Of a stretch of 58,693 nt of DNA, positions 49,271 to 56,810 are shown in pieces (the stretch's first letter is position 1; each line of letters starts with the position of its first letter). Location of the stretch: contig CAKRGF010000016.1 in the NCBI GenBank assembly GCA_934322085.1, forward strand, positions 1-58,693, written 5' to 3'. This DNA comes from an uncultured Eubacterium sp. Lineage in GTDB: Bacteria > Bacillota > Clostridia > Lachnospirales > Lachnospiraceae. The notes under the pieces were generated by a model, which saw only the letters and a list, made by a program, of their open reading frames with translations, was not told where the DNA came from and ran no database searches. The position numbers and the translations under genes are program-made.

Positions 49271-50819
49271 GATTGACCTCAACGTGCCCCACCTCCCTTC
49301 TGAATTTTTCCAGGAAGACATCCACGGCCGTCACTTCTTTTCCTTCCTTGTTGTACTTTCCGTGACGCTGGATGATTTTGTACTCCGGCGTGATTTCTAC
49401 TGTGTAGAACGGCGTGTCCGGTTCCGTCTTTTTTCTCAAAAACAAAATGTAACTGCTGCCTCTTATCATTTTCTCTGCATAACCTGCCATTCCCACACAA
49501 ATGTGTTGTGTCTGCCCCTCTTTGACTATTTCTGTTTTAGTTTTAGCCGGACGCAAAACGAATGTATCATCTTCATAGGAAAACCTTTTTGCTATTTTTT
49601 TGTATATTTTTCTTAAATCCTCATCTTTTTCTTGCGCTTCTTTTAATTCCTTTTTGCGTCTTGCTTCCACCCTTACTTCTATCATCGCATCATGTGCCGC
49701 GTCCAAATCTCTCGGATAAAGCACAAATTCGTCCGTCATGTCACTTCCGAATTCTCTCGCCATATGTAGATAGTCCCTGTATATAGACACGTTTTCAACC
49801 TTATTGATGTACCGAAGTGTTTTTTCTGCTTTCATGTGATTCACTTTAAAAAGCAAACGGACGTCTTCCACACTCAGTCTTTCAATCACTAAGCGTATCA
49901 GTGTTATATTTTTTGTGTATTCATAAAGCATTTTTGCCTTTTCGACATAAATTTGGTTGGTATTTCGTGGCAAAGCACGATATAACTCTTTTGGTATACC
50001 CAGTATCTTATGCGGTTTTGTTTCCTTCTCGTTCAGCTTCATATTGTAATTTCTCATTCTTGCAATGTAATTTTCGACAAATTCTTTCATTTCGACCTTG
50101 TACAGTGCTTCCAGACACGGCCACCGGTGCAGTGCTTCATACACGTCCAGAAAGGCGGACACATAAAGGCTGTATCGTTTTCTCGCGTATATCTTTCCTA
50201 TCAATTCCTTTCCTTCATCGTTAAACCATCTCAAATTGCTATCGTTTATGATTCCTCTTAGGTTCCTTTGATATACTTCTGGAACATTACGGATTGGCTT
50301 CCTCGATTGCCAGTGATACAGCGGATTATTTACGCTCTTTGACGACCAACAGGAAGGATTCTCCTGCCACCCGTACGTATAGCCATGATATGTCCATCTC
50401 GGCACGTTCTCGTACCAGTACTGGCGGCGTCCTTTCTCGACAGCACCTCGAAGTGTTTCACGGTTTTCCTTCCGTTCAATTCCTTCTCCTGAAAAATGAT
50501 ATACTCGCTCGATAAACCGTACTATCACGCCGTTTTTTATCTTCTGAAAATAAACGAATTTTCTCGATATTTCTTTTACAATCGTCTTTTTGGTTTTTGC
50601 CGTCGCCCGCTTCTTACACGCCGGGCACGTGTACATATTACCGATTCGCAGTTTTTTATAGCTTGACACCGCTCCGCAGCCGGTACACTTTCCAACCGTT
50701 TTCCCTGCTTCATAAATAATAAAGCGCAGCATCCGTCTATCCATCCAGTCGATAAAGGCTTCAGGGAGAGGTGTGGCTTGGTTATTGATCCGCTCAATTC
50801 TATCTTTCTTTCCTGCCAT
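49254..50819 (-). CDS. PcfJ-like protein
   Basis: A 521-residue protein of the PcfJ family, known from conjugative plasmid pCF10 and many phages, of unknown activity. It has an N-terminal zinc ribbon (GKCTGCGAVSSY and YTCPACKKRA), a long central helical part, and the conserved C-terminal block FVLRPAKTKTEIVKEGQTQHICVGMAGYAEKMIRG with SYILFLRKKTEPDTPFYTVEI and IIQRHGKYNKE. The Gln-His-Cys motif in that block is the most conserved part. It lies in the middle of the leftward operon. Confidence 0.85.
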   Translation of the reverse strand: MAGKKDRIERINNQATPLPEAFIDWMDRRMLRFIIYEAGKTVGKCTGCGAVSSYKKLRIGNMYTCPACKKRATAKTKKTIVKEISRKFVYFQKIKNGVIVRFIERVYHFSGEGIERKENRETLRGAVEKGRRQYWYENVPRWTYHGYTYGWQENPSCWSSKSVNNPLYHWQSRKPIRNVPEVYQRNLRGIINDSNLRWFNDEGKELIGKIYARKRYSLYVSAFLDVYEALHRWPCLEALYKVEMKEFVENYIARMRNYNMKLNEKETKPHKILGIPKELYRALPRNTNQIYVEKAKMLYEYTKNITLIRLVIERLSVEDVRLLFKVNHMKAEKTLRYINKVENVSIYRDYLHMAREFGSDMTDEFVLYPRDLDAAHDAMIEVRVEARRKKELKEAQEKDEDLRKIYKKIAKRFSYEDDTFVLRPAKTKTEIVKEGQTQHICVGMAGYAEKMIRGSSYILFLRKKTEPDTPFYTVEITPEYKIIQRHGKYNKEGKEVTAVDVFLEKFRREVGHVEVNHAVGA

Positions 50820-50834
50820 TTTATACCTCCATCA

Positions 50835-51059
50835 TTATAAATAAATATCTACCTGATACACTCCGTTTCTGGTTACAACAATGTGCTCCACTGTCTCATT
50901 AGCGAAGTCATCAATTTTATGAGACAGCATGGTGTTGTCTCCTTGTTCTTTCTCATATTCCGCAACCGGAGTTTTGTTTTGGTATACTGTGTAATTCACA
51001 CGTGCGTTCCATATTTTCTCAAATTCCAGTTCGAATATATCACTTAATTTCATACCCAT
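50835..51059 (-). CDS. Hypothetical small protein
   Basis: A 74-residue protein, MGMKLSDIFELEFEKIWN then a beta-rich part ending TVEHIVVTRNGVYQVDIYL. GGAGG is 10 nt before ATG 51059; the next in-frame ATG is two codons later. It overlaps the end of the upstream gene's reading region. I do not recognise it. Confidence 0.6.
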   Translation of the reverse strand: MGMKLSDIFELEFEKIWNARVNYTVYQNKTPVAEYEKEQGDNTMLSHKIDDFANETVEHIVVTRNGVYQVDIYL

Positions 51060-51061
51060 AA

Positions 51062-51538
51062 TCAATCAGCCTCCTGATAATACTTCTTGATAATCTGATA
51101 CCCCTGCATCGGTCCGCAGTAGTTACACGTTCCGCCGCCTCCCGGTATCATAACTTTGTGTTTTTTTGACTCCTCAGCCACCAACATGGCCGCTTTTTCG
51201 ATTCGCTTTCCTCGCTTTCTTACCGCCCTCGCGAACACCTCATCATCACAGTTTCCCGTCAAATAGCCGACTACATCAGCCGCCAAAAAACTCCAGTTAG
51301 ATGCTTCTTTCTGCTCGACTTTTAACTTTCCGATGGCGGCGGAGATTGGGTCGCATAACCACACTTCACCGGATGTGATGTCATCAGGTGTCTGCTCAAG
51401 GTAAATCTCCAGCATGTCCTCCAGTCCGTTTTCTTTTGCGAGAGCGTGAAGGCTTTTTGTATCGCCCTCTTCGTACAAGCCTTGTGCTGCCATGTTAATC
51501 TCTTCGCATGAATCAAACTCTCCAAATTTTTCAAACAT
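51062..51538 (-). CDS. Hypothetical protein beside the PcfJ-like gene
   Basis: A 158-residue protein with a helical N-terminus (MFEKFGEFDSCEEINMAAQGLYEEGD) and CNYCGPMQGYQIIKKYY near its end. Only one CxxC pair is visible, so metal binding would need another partner. AGGAG lies 8-9 nt before ATG 51538. Its place next to a PcfJ-like gene is where PcfK-like proteins occur, but the sequence does not clearly match that family. Confidence 0.58.
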   Translation of the reverse strand: MFEKFGEFDSCEEINMAAQGLYEEGDTKSLHALAKENGLEDMLEIYLEQTPDDITSGEVWLCDPISAAIGKLKVEQKEASNWSFLAADVVGYLTGNCDDEVFARAVRKRGKRIEKAAMLVAEESKKHKVMIPGGGGTCNYCGPMQGYQIIKKYYQEAD

Positions 51539-51543
51539 AGTTA

Positions 51544-51963
51544 TCACTCCTTGTCTGTTTTTGTTCGATAGCCGCCTTTTGAAATCTGTCTCAAAAGGTA
51601 CTTTCTGTATTTATGTTCCTTGTTAAAAATCACGGTTACCTTTTCCATTCGTGACGCCATAGTGAAATACTCGTGCCACATCTTTTCATATTTCTTTCCG
51701 TCCGCTGTTCCGGAGTTTGCCACGTTAACAGCATATGGTGAATCGCATTGAATCACCAACTGACTTGATTTACTCATACAAAGCATTGCTTCCACCAGCG
51801 CATACACCGCCAGTTTTTGAAAAGATAACTCTTTCCATGCCGACACGTGGATTTTGCGATACATTTTTCCGTCAATTACCGTCTCCAGCAATATGGCATA
51901 CGTGCCGGTGCCGCATGGGATTTTTCCGTGAAATTTTGTTGTTATGTAGATATTTACTTTCAC
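51544..51963 (-). CDS. RNase H-fold protein with incomplete catalytic site
   Basis: A 139-residue protein resembling ribonuclease HI: VKVNIYITTKFHGK... GTGTYAILLE (beta hairpin), LAVYALVEAMLCM and LVIQCDSPYAVNVANS. Glu58 and Asp74 occupy catalytic positions, but the first Asp (normally in YTDGS) is Thr and the last Asp near the C-terminus is not evident. GTG at 51963 is the start: GGAGG is 8 nt upstream and GTGA overlaps the stop of the HUH gene, implying coupled translation. It may bind RNA:DNA hybrids without cutting, or be an altered nuclease. Confidence 0.65.
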   Translation of the reverse strand: MKVNIYITTKFHGKIPCGTGTYAILLETVIDGKMYRKIHVSAWKELSFQKLAVYALVEAMLCMSKSSQLVIQCDSPYAVNVANSGTADGKKYEKMWHEYFTMASRMEKVTVIFNKEHKYRKYLLRQISKGGYRTKTDKE

Positions 51964-52697
51964 GGGCTCCCCCTCCTTCCGTCGTTTTCCACTAGGATAT
52001 ACCGCATGAACCCCCATCCTGTCAGTTCTGAGATACCGGCGTACACGGTACCTTTATCAATCCAGTACCCGCTTCTTTCTCGTGGCTCCTGACGGAAACA
52101 GTTTCGATTTGTGATGATTCTCTTTTTGGTTTCCGGACGGCGTAGGTTTGTGCTGTGCGTCCATGCGCGACCTTTACCACCCATTCGCTTAAATTGCAGC
52201 TTGTACTTTGCAAAATATTCCGCAAGCCGTGAATACTGGCCCGTATCGTCTAATGGACGAATATCAATCCTGCCTTTTTTCCACTGCAAGCGAATCCAGT
52301 CTGTCGGTACTTGATTCATCACCATGTGGTGATGTAGGGCTCCTCGCTTTCCGATTTCCGTAACGAGAATGTACTTAAACTCCTTGTTCTCTTTCTTCAT
52401 GCGCCGGCGCAACTGGCAGAGGAAGCGTTCTCTATCTGTTTTCGCTCCGTTCAAATCTTCCGGACGTTCATCCGGCGCATATGTGAGTGTCACGTGGTAG
52501 TCTCCCGGTTGAAAATTCTCATTCATCAGGATGGTTAATTCTGTGATTGTTTTCCGCAGGTTGACTTTTTCCTGCGCCTCACTTGTTTTTTTCTCTTTTT
52601 TCTCTCTTTTCTCTCCCGGCGGGTGGATGTGTGATGAATAGCAGCGCTCAATCAACACTGTCCGCCCCGCCTTTGTTGTCTTTTCAATATACGGCAT
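51960..52697 (-). CDS. HUH-type rolling-circle replication initiator-like protein
   Basis: A 245-residue protein with Rep motifs in order: motif 1 YHVTLTYAP (residues 67-75), the metal-binding HUH motif in GALHHHMVMN (His122-His124, with Glu115 before it) and motif 3 AEYFAKYKLQF with candidate nicking tyrosines 161 and 165. It has a Lys-rich N-terminal tail and a basic, Arg-rich C-terminus. Such proteins nick DNA at a hairpin origin and stay linked to the 5' end. GGAGG lies 8 nt before ATG 52697. It is coupled to the RNase H-like gene. The 148 bp before it contain a divergent promoter-terminator unit. Confidence 0.8.
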   Translation of the reverse strand: MPYIEKTTKAGRTVLIERCYSSHIHPPGEKREKKEKKTSEAQEKVNLRKTITELTILMNENFQPGDYHVTLTYAPDERPEDLNGAKTDRERFLCQLRRRMKKENKEFKYILVTEIGKRGALHHHMVMNQVPTDWIRLQWKKGRIDIRPLDDTGQYSRLAEYFAKYKLQFKRMGGKGRAWTHSTNLRRPETKKRIITNRNCFRQEPRERSGYWIDKGTVYAGISELTGWGFMRYILVENDGRRGSP

Positions 52698-52771
52698 CAA
52701 CCGCACCTCCGTGGTTCTGAAAATAATACCTTGAGCAAGTGTGAAAAACGGCTCAAAATGTCCGTTTTCTC

Positions 52772-52800
52772 TTGCTTTTTGGGTGCGAAAATGGTATACT
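52772..52800 (+). promoter_or_regulatory. Promoter facing away from the rep gene
   Basis: TTGCTT (52772-52777), 17 bp, TATACT (52795-52800). A perfect 12-bp inverted repeat AAAATGGTATAC/GTATACCATTTT (52788-52799 and 52818-52829) covers the -10 and start region and may be an operator. Confidence 0.6.
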
Positions 52801-52806
52801 AATTAT

Positions 52807-52869
52807 GTTAGATTTTTGTATACCATTTTCTTGAAAGCGGCCGGCTTAATTGCCGGCCGCTTTCTTTTT
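52807..52869 (+). ncRNA. Candidate antisense (countertranscribed) RNA to the rep leader
   Basis: From the predicted start near 52807 the RNA would run about 62 nt to a perfect 13-bp stem (52833-52845 with 52852-52864) followed by TTTTT, an intrinsic terminator. It is complementary to the mRNA covering the end of the small zinc-ribbon gene and the leader of the HUH gene. Size, terminator and position fit copy-control RNAs of rolling-circle plasmids. The arrangement is seen in the sequence; transcription and function are inferred. Confidence 0.5.
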
Positions 52870-53019
52870 GTCGTTTGCCAGTCGGCAGTCGACTTTCTGG
52901 CCGCAGCGGCTACACCGGTCTTGTGGTGTCACCGACCAGTATGTATGCCCGTTCTGGCACGTGCATATGAAGAACGGAAACGTAATCGGTGTTCCGTCTG
53001 AGTAATCACTTTGTCTCAT
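52846..53019 (-). CDS. Small zinc-ribbon protein
   Basis: A 57-residue protein: MRQSDYSDGTPITFPFFICT, CQNGHTYWSVTPQDRCSRCG, then QKVDCRLANDKKKAAGN. The Cys-x-Cys-x3-His and CSRCG pairs look like a treble-clef or rubredoxin-like zinc site. GAGGG lies 6-7 nt before the ATG, and it overlaps the end of the upstream gene by 14 bp. Its stop codon lies inside the terminator hairpin of the opposite-strand RNA. Confidence 0.7.
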   Translation of the reverse strand: MRQSDYSDGTPITFPFFICTCQNGHTYWSVTPQDRCSRCGQKVDCRLANDKKKAAGN

Positions 53020-53233
53020 TGAAATCCCTCATTATCTGCAAATGCTCCGCCATCTCCTTCAACTTTTTACGATTTTTCGCAAAGACTTTGTTCTGGTAGA
53101 CTTGTACACCTTTGCTTTCTACCGTCACACAGATACAGTCTGTGTTGCCGTGATAACACACGAACGCGGTTATATTTTTCTTTCTGTTCAAACAAATTGC
53201 ATTCCAAAAAATCTTTCCAAGAATCACTTTCAT
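53006..53233 (-). CDS. Hypothetical small protein
   Basis: A 75-residue protein with an N-terminal beta part (NITAFVCYHGNTDCICVTVESKGVQVYQNKV) and a basic C-terminal helix (AKNRKKLKEMAEHLQIM). GGAGG is 8 nt before the ATG. No known family recognised. Confidence 0.6.
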   Translation of the reverse strand: MKVILGKIFWNAICLNRKKNITAFVCYHGNTDCICVTVESKGVQVYQNKVFAKNRKKLKEMAEHLQIMRDFNETK

Positions 53234-53239
53234 ATCTTT

Positions 53240-53416
53240 TTACCTCCATATCTTTCTGTTGGCTGCAACAAACAGTACAAGCCATATTGTCGACGTTACA
53301 AATACGATAATCTCCTGCATCCGAAGACTATGAACCTCACGCGCCGTGATAATCCACGCCATCATTGCGGCCACTGTTATCGCCTGAATAAATTTCTCTT
53401 TTCTTTTTCGCTTCAC
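53240..53416 (-). CDS. Small membrane protein
   Basis: A 58-residue protein starting with GTG (GGAGG 8 nt upstream): a very basic start (VKRKRKEKFIQ), two hydrophobic segments (AITVAAMMAWIITA and IIVFVTSTIWLVLFVAA) and a short basic end. It is likely to be a two-helix inner membrane protein. The ribosome site of the next gene is contained in its last codons. Confidence 0.62.
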   Translation of the reverse strand: MKRKRKEKFIQAITVAAMMAWIITAREVHSLRMQEIIVFVTSTIWLVLFVAANRKIWR

Positions 53417-53444
53417 TATGTCGTCCTCCTTTCTTTTTTTGTAA

Positions 53445-53517
53445 TGGAACGTCGGGGAATCGAACCCCGGACTTTCCGCTTATGAGGCGGCTGTTCTCAC
53501 CACTGAACTAACGTTCC
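53445..53517 (-). tRNA. tRNA with anticodon CAT (Met, or Ile2 if lysidine-modified)
   Basis: Cloverleaf on the minus strand: acceptor GGAACGT/ACGTTCC, D arm GTTC/GAAC with AGTGGTGA loop, anticodon stem GCCGC/GCGGA (first pair G-A mismatched) with loop CTCATAA, T arm CGGGG/CCCCG with TTCGATT, discriminator A. CCA is not encoded. It sits inside the leftward operon of the mobile element. Elongator Met or Ile2 cannot be told apart by eye. Confidence 0.88.
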
Positions 53518-53532
53518 TCTTTAGTCAGTACT

Positions 53533-53871
53533 CTATTTTCTTTCCTTGTCCAGAAGCCAGTAAAACTTCCGGCGGTATTTGTAGTATGTGTTCCTGTCGC
53601 ATGGAATACCGAATACACTTCTCAGTGTCGTATACGTCATATCCTTCCATATGACGCCGGCGCGGATATACTCCGCCAGTCCCTCCTCTGCCATTAGACA
53701 AAGGATGTCAATTTCATCCATCTTTCTCCGGAGGCGTTCCAGTTCCTCCGGAGATTTTTTCCCGGCCAGGTACGCCTTTTCCCATTCCGGGTATTGTAGA
53801 GTGTAGTAATACAATTCCCGGAAACGAAATTCGCTGATTCCGTACTGTTTTGGAAGTTTTTTTCGTGGCAT
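53533..53871 (-). CDS. Phage-type hypothetical protein
   Basis: A 112-residue basic protein starting MPRKKLPKQYGISEFRFRELYYYTLQYPEWE, with AEEGLAEYIRAGVIWKDMTYTTLRSVFGIP and a final YYKYRRKFYWLLDKERK. It resembles small regulator-like proteins common in Firmicute prophages; I do not see a definite helix-turn-helix. GGGGTG lies 7 nt before ATG 53871. Confidence 0.6.
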   Translation of the reverse strand: MPRKKLPKQYGISEFRFRELYYYTLQYPEWEKAYLAGKKSPEELERLRRKMDEIDILCLMAEEGLAEYIRAGVIWKDMTYTTLRSVFGIPCDRNTYYKYRRKFYWLLDKERK

Positions 53872-53950
53872 TTTTTCACCCCTTTTTTTTAGAAACGCAA
53901 CTTGTTTCCATTGCTTTTTCATATCGCAACGCTTACGCATTGCTTTTCTG

Positions 53951-55477
53951 CTATACTTCTATTTTCCCCGACATCAATTCCGGCAGCAAAGCATCCCGCA
54001 GCTCTGCCAGATATCTATTCTCTTCTTGATTTAGATAAAAAACGTGTTGCTTCCAACTGTTCAAAATCAAGACCAAAATACTTGATAAAATATCTTTGCT
54101 ATTATTTTCAAATCTGATTTCGTTCTTTTTCTTTGACGTCATAAAATAGTTTTGCTCCACAAGTGCACTAGCGCCTAATTTCTGCAACAATTCGTTTAAC
54201 CCACTGATCTCTTGTTTCGCTTTGTATAGTTCAACATCAAAGCCTAATGATTTAGCCAGACTTTCGTTGATTGTAAGTTTGCAAGCATTTTTTTCAGCAA
54301 CTATCCTGTTTATGTCATTTACGATATCTGAATAATCTCTATGTACTTGGATGTTGTTTACATCAATTTCAAAATAGCAACTTGCATCAAGCCGGTAGTT
54401 GTGTGTTGAAATATCTCTGGCGGATACACATACAGAAAAATCTTTTTCCGTCTTTTGATTCTCTATTGCATAGGTTATTTTTTGCATGTTTTCATCCGAA
54501 AAAACATTTACATTCTTTTTGTAAACTCTATTCGTATGTGCTTTTGAACCATATTGCCCCCTTTGCTCTCTTGCTTCCGTTTCGCAAATATTTCTTGCAT
54601 CAACAATTTCTGTTTTTGTAGTGCTTTTTTTCTTATTAAATACAATAATGCAAGTCGCTATGCTCGTCGCTTCAAACATGTTTTGTGGACACATAATTAC
54701 GGATTCCACTAGGTTTTTATCCACAAGGTATTTTCTTATCGCAGACTCTTTTTTATTTGTTGTATTCAAAACACTACAAGGCAGCAAAAACACGGCTTTG
54801 CCATCAATCATTGAGAGTGCTGTAAGAATAAACGCAAAATTCGCATTTCCTTCTGGTGGCACTTCGCACTCACAAAACCGCGGCTGTATCTGTGCAAATG
54901 GCGGAATATCCCACTTCACGTTATACGGTGGATTTGATATTAAAGATATCCCTTCCAGTTCCGCAGTATAGTTTTCTATCTCTCTAAATGTTCCATAAAT
55001 TTCACCCTGGTATATTTTGTATGTATGATACGTTTCTTGCCACAAAACATTGGAATGTAGCACAATACAGTCAATATTCCTGAGTGCCATATTAAAAAGT
55101 AGAAACGGCAGCACTGTTTCGTCAAATTCATAAAGTATAAATTTTGAATCATGATTAAGATTCCACCTTTGAATCGCTAACGCTCCACTTCCTGCACACA
55201 TATCAATAATTGTGTCATTGTCTCCCACTAGTTTACTAATAAGCTCGGCGAGGCTTTTAGGCGTATAGTCCTGCATTTTCTCTTTTCTGTCCGCATAGTA
55301 ATATTGGAAAATCTTTTGAAGCCAGTCCGTGGACAAATCTCCTACCAGCGAATGAAATTGTGAATATTTTTTTACGTCATTATTTTTTACACATTCAAAT
55401 AATTTTGATTGCAGGTCTTTAATATCTGAAATTTCAAATATACACAGTGTTTGCTCGCACAATTCTTTTAACTCCAA
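53951..55477 (-). CDS. Orphan N6-adenine DNA methyltransferase, type I HsdM-like with HsdS-like tail
   Basis: A 508-residue methyltransferase. It has DRKEKMQDYTP (motif X), TIIDMCAGSGALAIQ (motif I, residues 89-102) and SLISNPPYN (motif IV NPPY, residues 182-185), plus FLLPCSVL and the HsdM-like VIMCPQNMFEATSIATCIIVF. The last 25 residues (NRYLAELRDALLPELMSGKIEV) are those usually seen at the end of HsdS specificity subunits, so part of a recognition subunit may be fused. No restriction gene is seen in the element, so it may protect the element's DNA from host enzymes. Start is TTG with AAAGGAG 6 nt upstream. Confidence 0.8.
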   Translation of the reverse strand: MELKELCEQTLCIFEISDIKDLQSKLFECVKNNDVKKYSQFHSLVGDLSTDWLQKIFQYYYADRKEKMQDYTPKSLAELISKLVGDNDTIIDMCAGSGALAIQRWNLNHDSKFILYEFDETVLPFLLFNMALRNIDCIVLHSNVLWQETYHTYKIYQGEIYGTFREIENYTAELEGISLISNPPYNVKWDIPPFAQIQPRFCECEVPPEGNANFAFILTALSMIDGKAVFLLPCSVLNTTNKKESAIRKYLVDKNLVESVIMCPQNMFEATSIATCIIVFNKKKSTTKTEIVDARNICETEAREQRGQYGSKAHTNRVYKKNVNVFSDENMQKITYAIENQKTEKDFSVCVSARDISTHNYRLDASCYFEIDVNNIQVHRDYSDIVNDINRIVAEKNACKLTINESLAKSLGFDVELYKAKQEISGLNELLQKLGASALVEQNYFMTSKKKNEIRFENNSKDILSSILVLILNSWKQHVFYLNQEENRYLAELRDALLPELMSGKIEV

Positions 55478-55489
55478 TGTCTACTCCTT

Positions 55490-55684
55490 TCAAAGATTAC
55501 TTGGTGATTTGATATGTAGCCATTTCTTTAGTACTCTCGTTTGATATTCTTGGATTTGCTCCTTTTCCGGTATGCTCGCACCTTGCTCCACATAATACTC
55601 AAGTATTGCGAGCATACTCATTTTGTACAAGAGTGCCTTGAATGTTGCTAAAAATAAAAGTATAAATAAAACAATCTCCATCAT
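55490..55684 (-). CDS. Small membrane-anchored protein
   Basis: A 64-residue protein with one N-terminal membrane helix (MMEIVLFILLFLATFKALLY) and a soluble helical tail (EYYVEQGASIPEKEQIQEYQTRVLKKWL). AAGGAG precedes the start. It lies 12 bp ahead of the methyltransferase. Function unknown. Confidence 0.6.
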   Translation of the reverse strand: MMEIVLFILLFLATFKALLYKMSMLAILEYYVEQGASIPEKEQIQEYQTRVLKKWLHIKSPSNL

Positions 55685-55699
55685 TTTCTTACTCCTTCC

Positions 55700-55879
55700 T
55701 TATACTTTTCTTTCTGGAAGTTCTACCATTACTTCAAGCGAAAGCATTACACCAGCCAGTGGATTCGTACTTTCAATTTTGTATCCGACTACGTTCTTCA
55801 ACCTTTTTCCATCCAACCATATTTCGCTTTCGCCTTTATCGTTTTGAGATAAATGTAAAATCATTTTGTCTTCGCTCAT
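55700..55879 (-). CDS. Small hypothetical protein
   Basis: A 59-residue protein: MSEDKMILHLSQNDKGESEI, then a beta-rich middle with WLDGKRLKNVVGYKIESTN and ending LSLEVMVELPERKV. The pattern (WLDGxxLxxVxxYxIxxxxPLxxVxLxxEVxVE) recalls small phage proteins with alternating strands. Its ATG overlaps the upstream stop (ATGA). Confidence 0.62.
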   Translation of the reverse strand: MSEDKMILHLSQNDKGESEIWLDGKRLKNVVGYKIESTNPLAGVMLSLEVMVELPERKV

Positions 55880-56031
55880 CTTTCTATTACCTTTCTTGCA
55901 TACCTTTCACTTCTAATCGTTTTCATTGCAGCCTTTACGGCCACACCTGCCTTTTCCGCATCTTTTTCTTGTATTACGTTATTTCTCAACAATGCATCAA
56001 CGATTATGTACACTTCTCTGTTTCTCTTCAT
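55876..56031 (-). CDS. Small basic helical protein
   Basis: A 51-residue protein (MKRNREVYIIVDALLRNNVI, QEKDAEKAGVAVKAAMKTIR, SERYARKVIER). Both ends are ATGA overlaps with neighbours, and AAGGACC lies 6-7 nt before the ATG. Translational coupling on both sides is strong evidence that it is real, although it is short. Function unknown. Confidence 0.6.
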   Translation of the reverse strand: MKRNREVYIIVDALLRNNVIQEKDAEKAGVAVKAAMKTIRSERYARKVIER

Positions 56032-56414
56032 TCTTCTGGTCCTTTCTTGCTTTTCTCGTCCTTAATCAATTTCACCAGCCGTATTTTTCTCTCCGGCTGC
56101 TCCGGGTTTGCCAGTTTTATAAAGTACATCAGCATTTCTTCCGGGATTACGATTTCATTCGTTTTCCTGTCGTAATACATGCTGTAATCCGAATATCCTT
56201 GCCATCGGAATCCTTCATACATTTCCATTGCCTTGTTTAATTCTCTGCATCGTTTGCACTTTTTTCTTCTCGCTTTTTCAACGATACTATCAATGATTTC
56301 CAGTTCTTTTTGTGAGAGTCTTGATAAAAATGCTCTTGCTCGCATTTTGGGGTCTTCTCTCGTTATACTGTTAATGAGGGTGTTTTTTTCTTCCTCTTGA
56401 TTCAGTCTCAACAT
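56028..56414 (-). CDS. Hypothetical helical protein with CxxC
   Basis: A 128-residue protein with MLRLNQEEEKNTLINSI, LSQKELEIIDSIVEKARRKKCKRCRELNK and YYDRKTNEIVIPEEMLMYFIKLANPEQ. One CKRC pair is present. It overlaps both neighbours by a few bases. Not recognised. Confidence 0.6.
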   Translation of the reverse strand: MLRLNQEEEKNTLINSITREDPKMRARAFLSRLSQKELEIIDSIVEKARRKKCKRCRELNKAMEMYEGFRWQGYSDYSMYYDRKTNEIVIPEEMLMYFIKLANPEQPERKIRLVKLIKDEKSKKGPEE

Positions 56415-56719
56415 TTATCCTCGCTCCTTTCGTTTTCTTCATCCATAAGCCGCTCCGGGTGCAAATCAGCCTGTATCAGCATATTGTATAGACGTGAGCT
56501 GATAATTACTTTATCCGCCCATTTCTCCTCAATTTTTTTCAGGTTGTACAACTGTCTGATTTGGTTCCCGGTTAGTCCGCTATCTACCGGAACCGCTGAA
56601 TAGTACCCAGTACCTAACTCTGAAAAAACTTTTTTCAAGGACTCAATGCTTTCTCTCTGAGCTTTGAGTTCTTTTGTTGTTTCTTGTAATGCCTTTGTTA
56701 ATTCTGAAATTTCGCTCAT
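56408..56719 (-). CDS. Hypothetical coiled-coil protein
   Basis: A 103-residue protein starting MSEISELTKALQETTKELKA (coiled coil) with SALTGNQIRQ-type middle (DSGLTGNQIRQLYNLKKIEEKW) and an acidic end. AGGAG lies 7 nt before ATG 56719; a longer frame upstream lacks support. It overlaps the next gene by 7 bp. Confidence 0.6.
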   Translation of the reverse strand: MSEISELTKALQETTKELKAQRESIESLKKVFSELGTGYYSAVPVDSGLTGNQIRQLYNLKKIEEKWADKVIISSRLYNMLIQADLHPERLMDEENERSEDKC

Positions 56720-56810
56720 TCCTTTACTCCTTTCTTGCTTTTCTCCACATCTTTCTTTATGATATATTTGTTGGTCGTGGTAATAATCAAATACCAACGG
56801 AGGTAGATTT

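Noticed and set aside
52741..53001. An 86-codon plus-strand frame ahead of the HUH gene
   Set aside because: Its region is better explained by the plus-strand promoter-terminator unit and the minus-strand zinc-ribbon gene; the terminator hairpin lies inside the frame.
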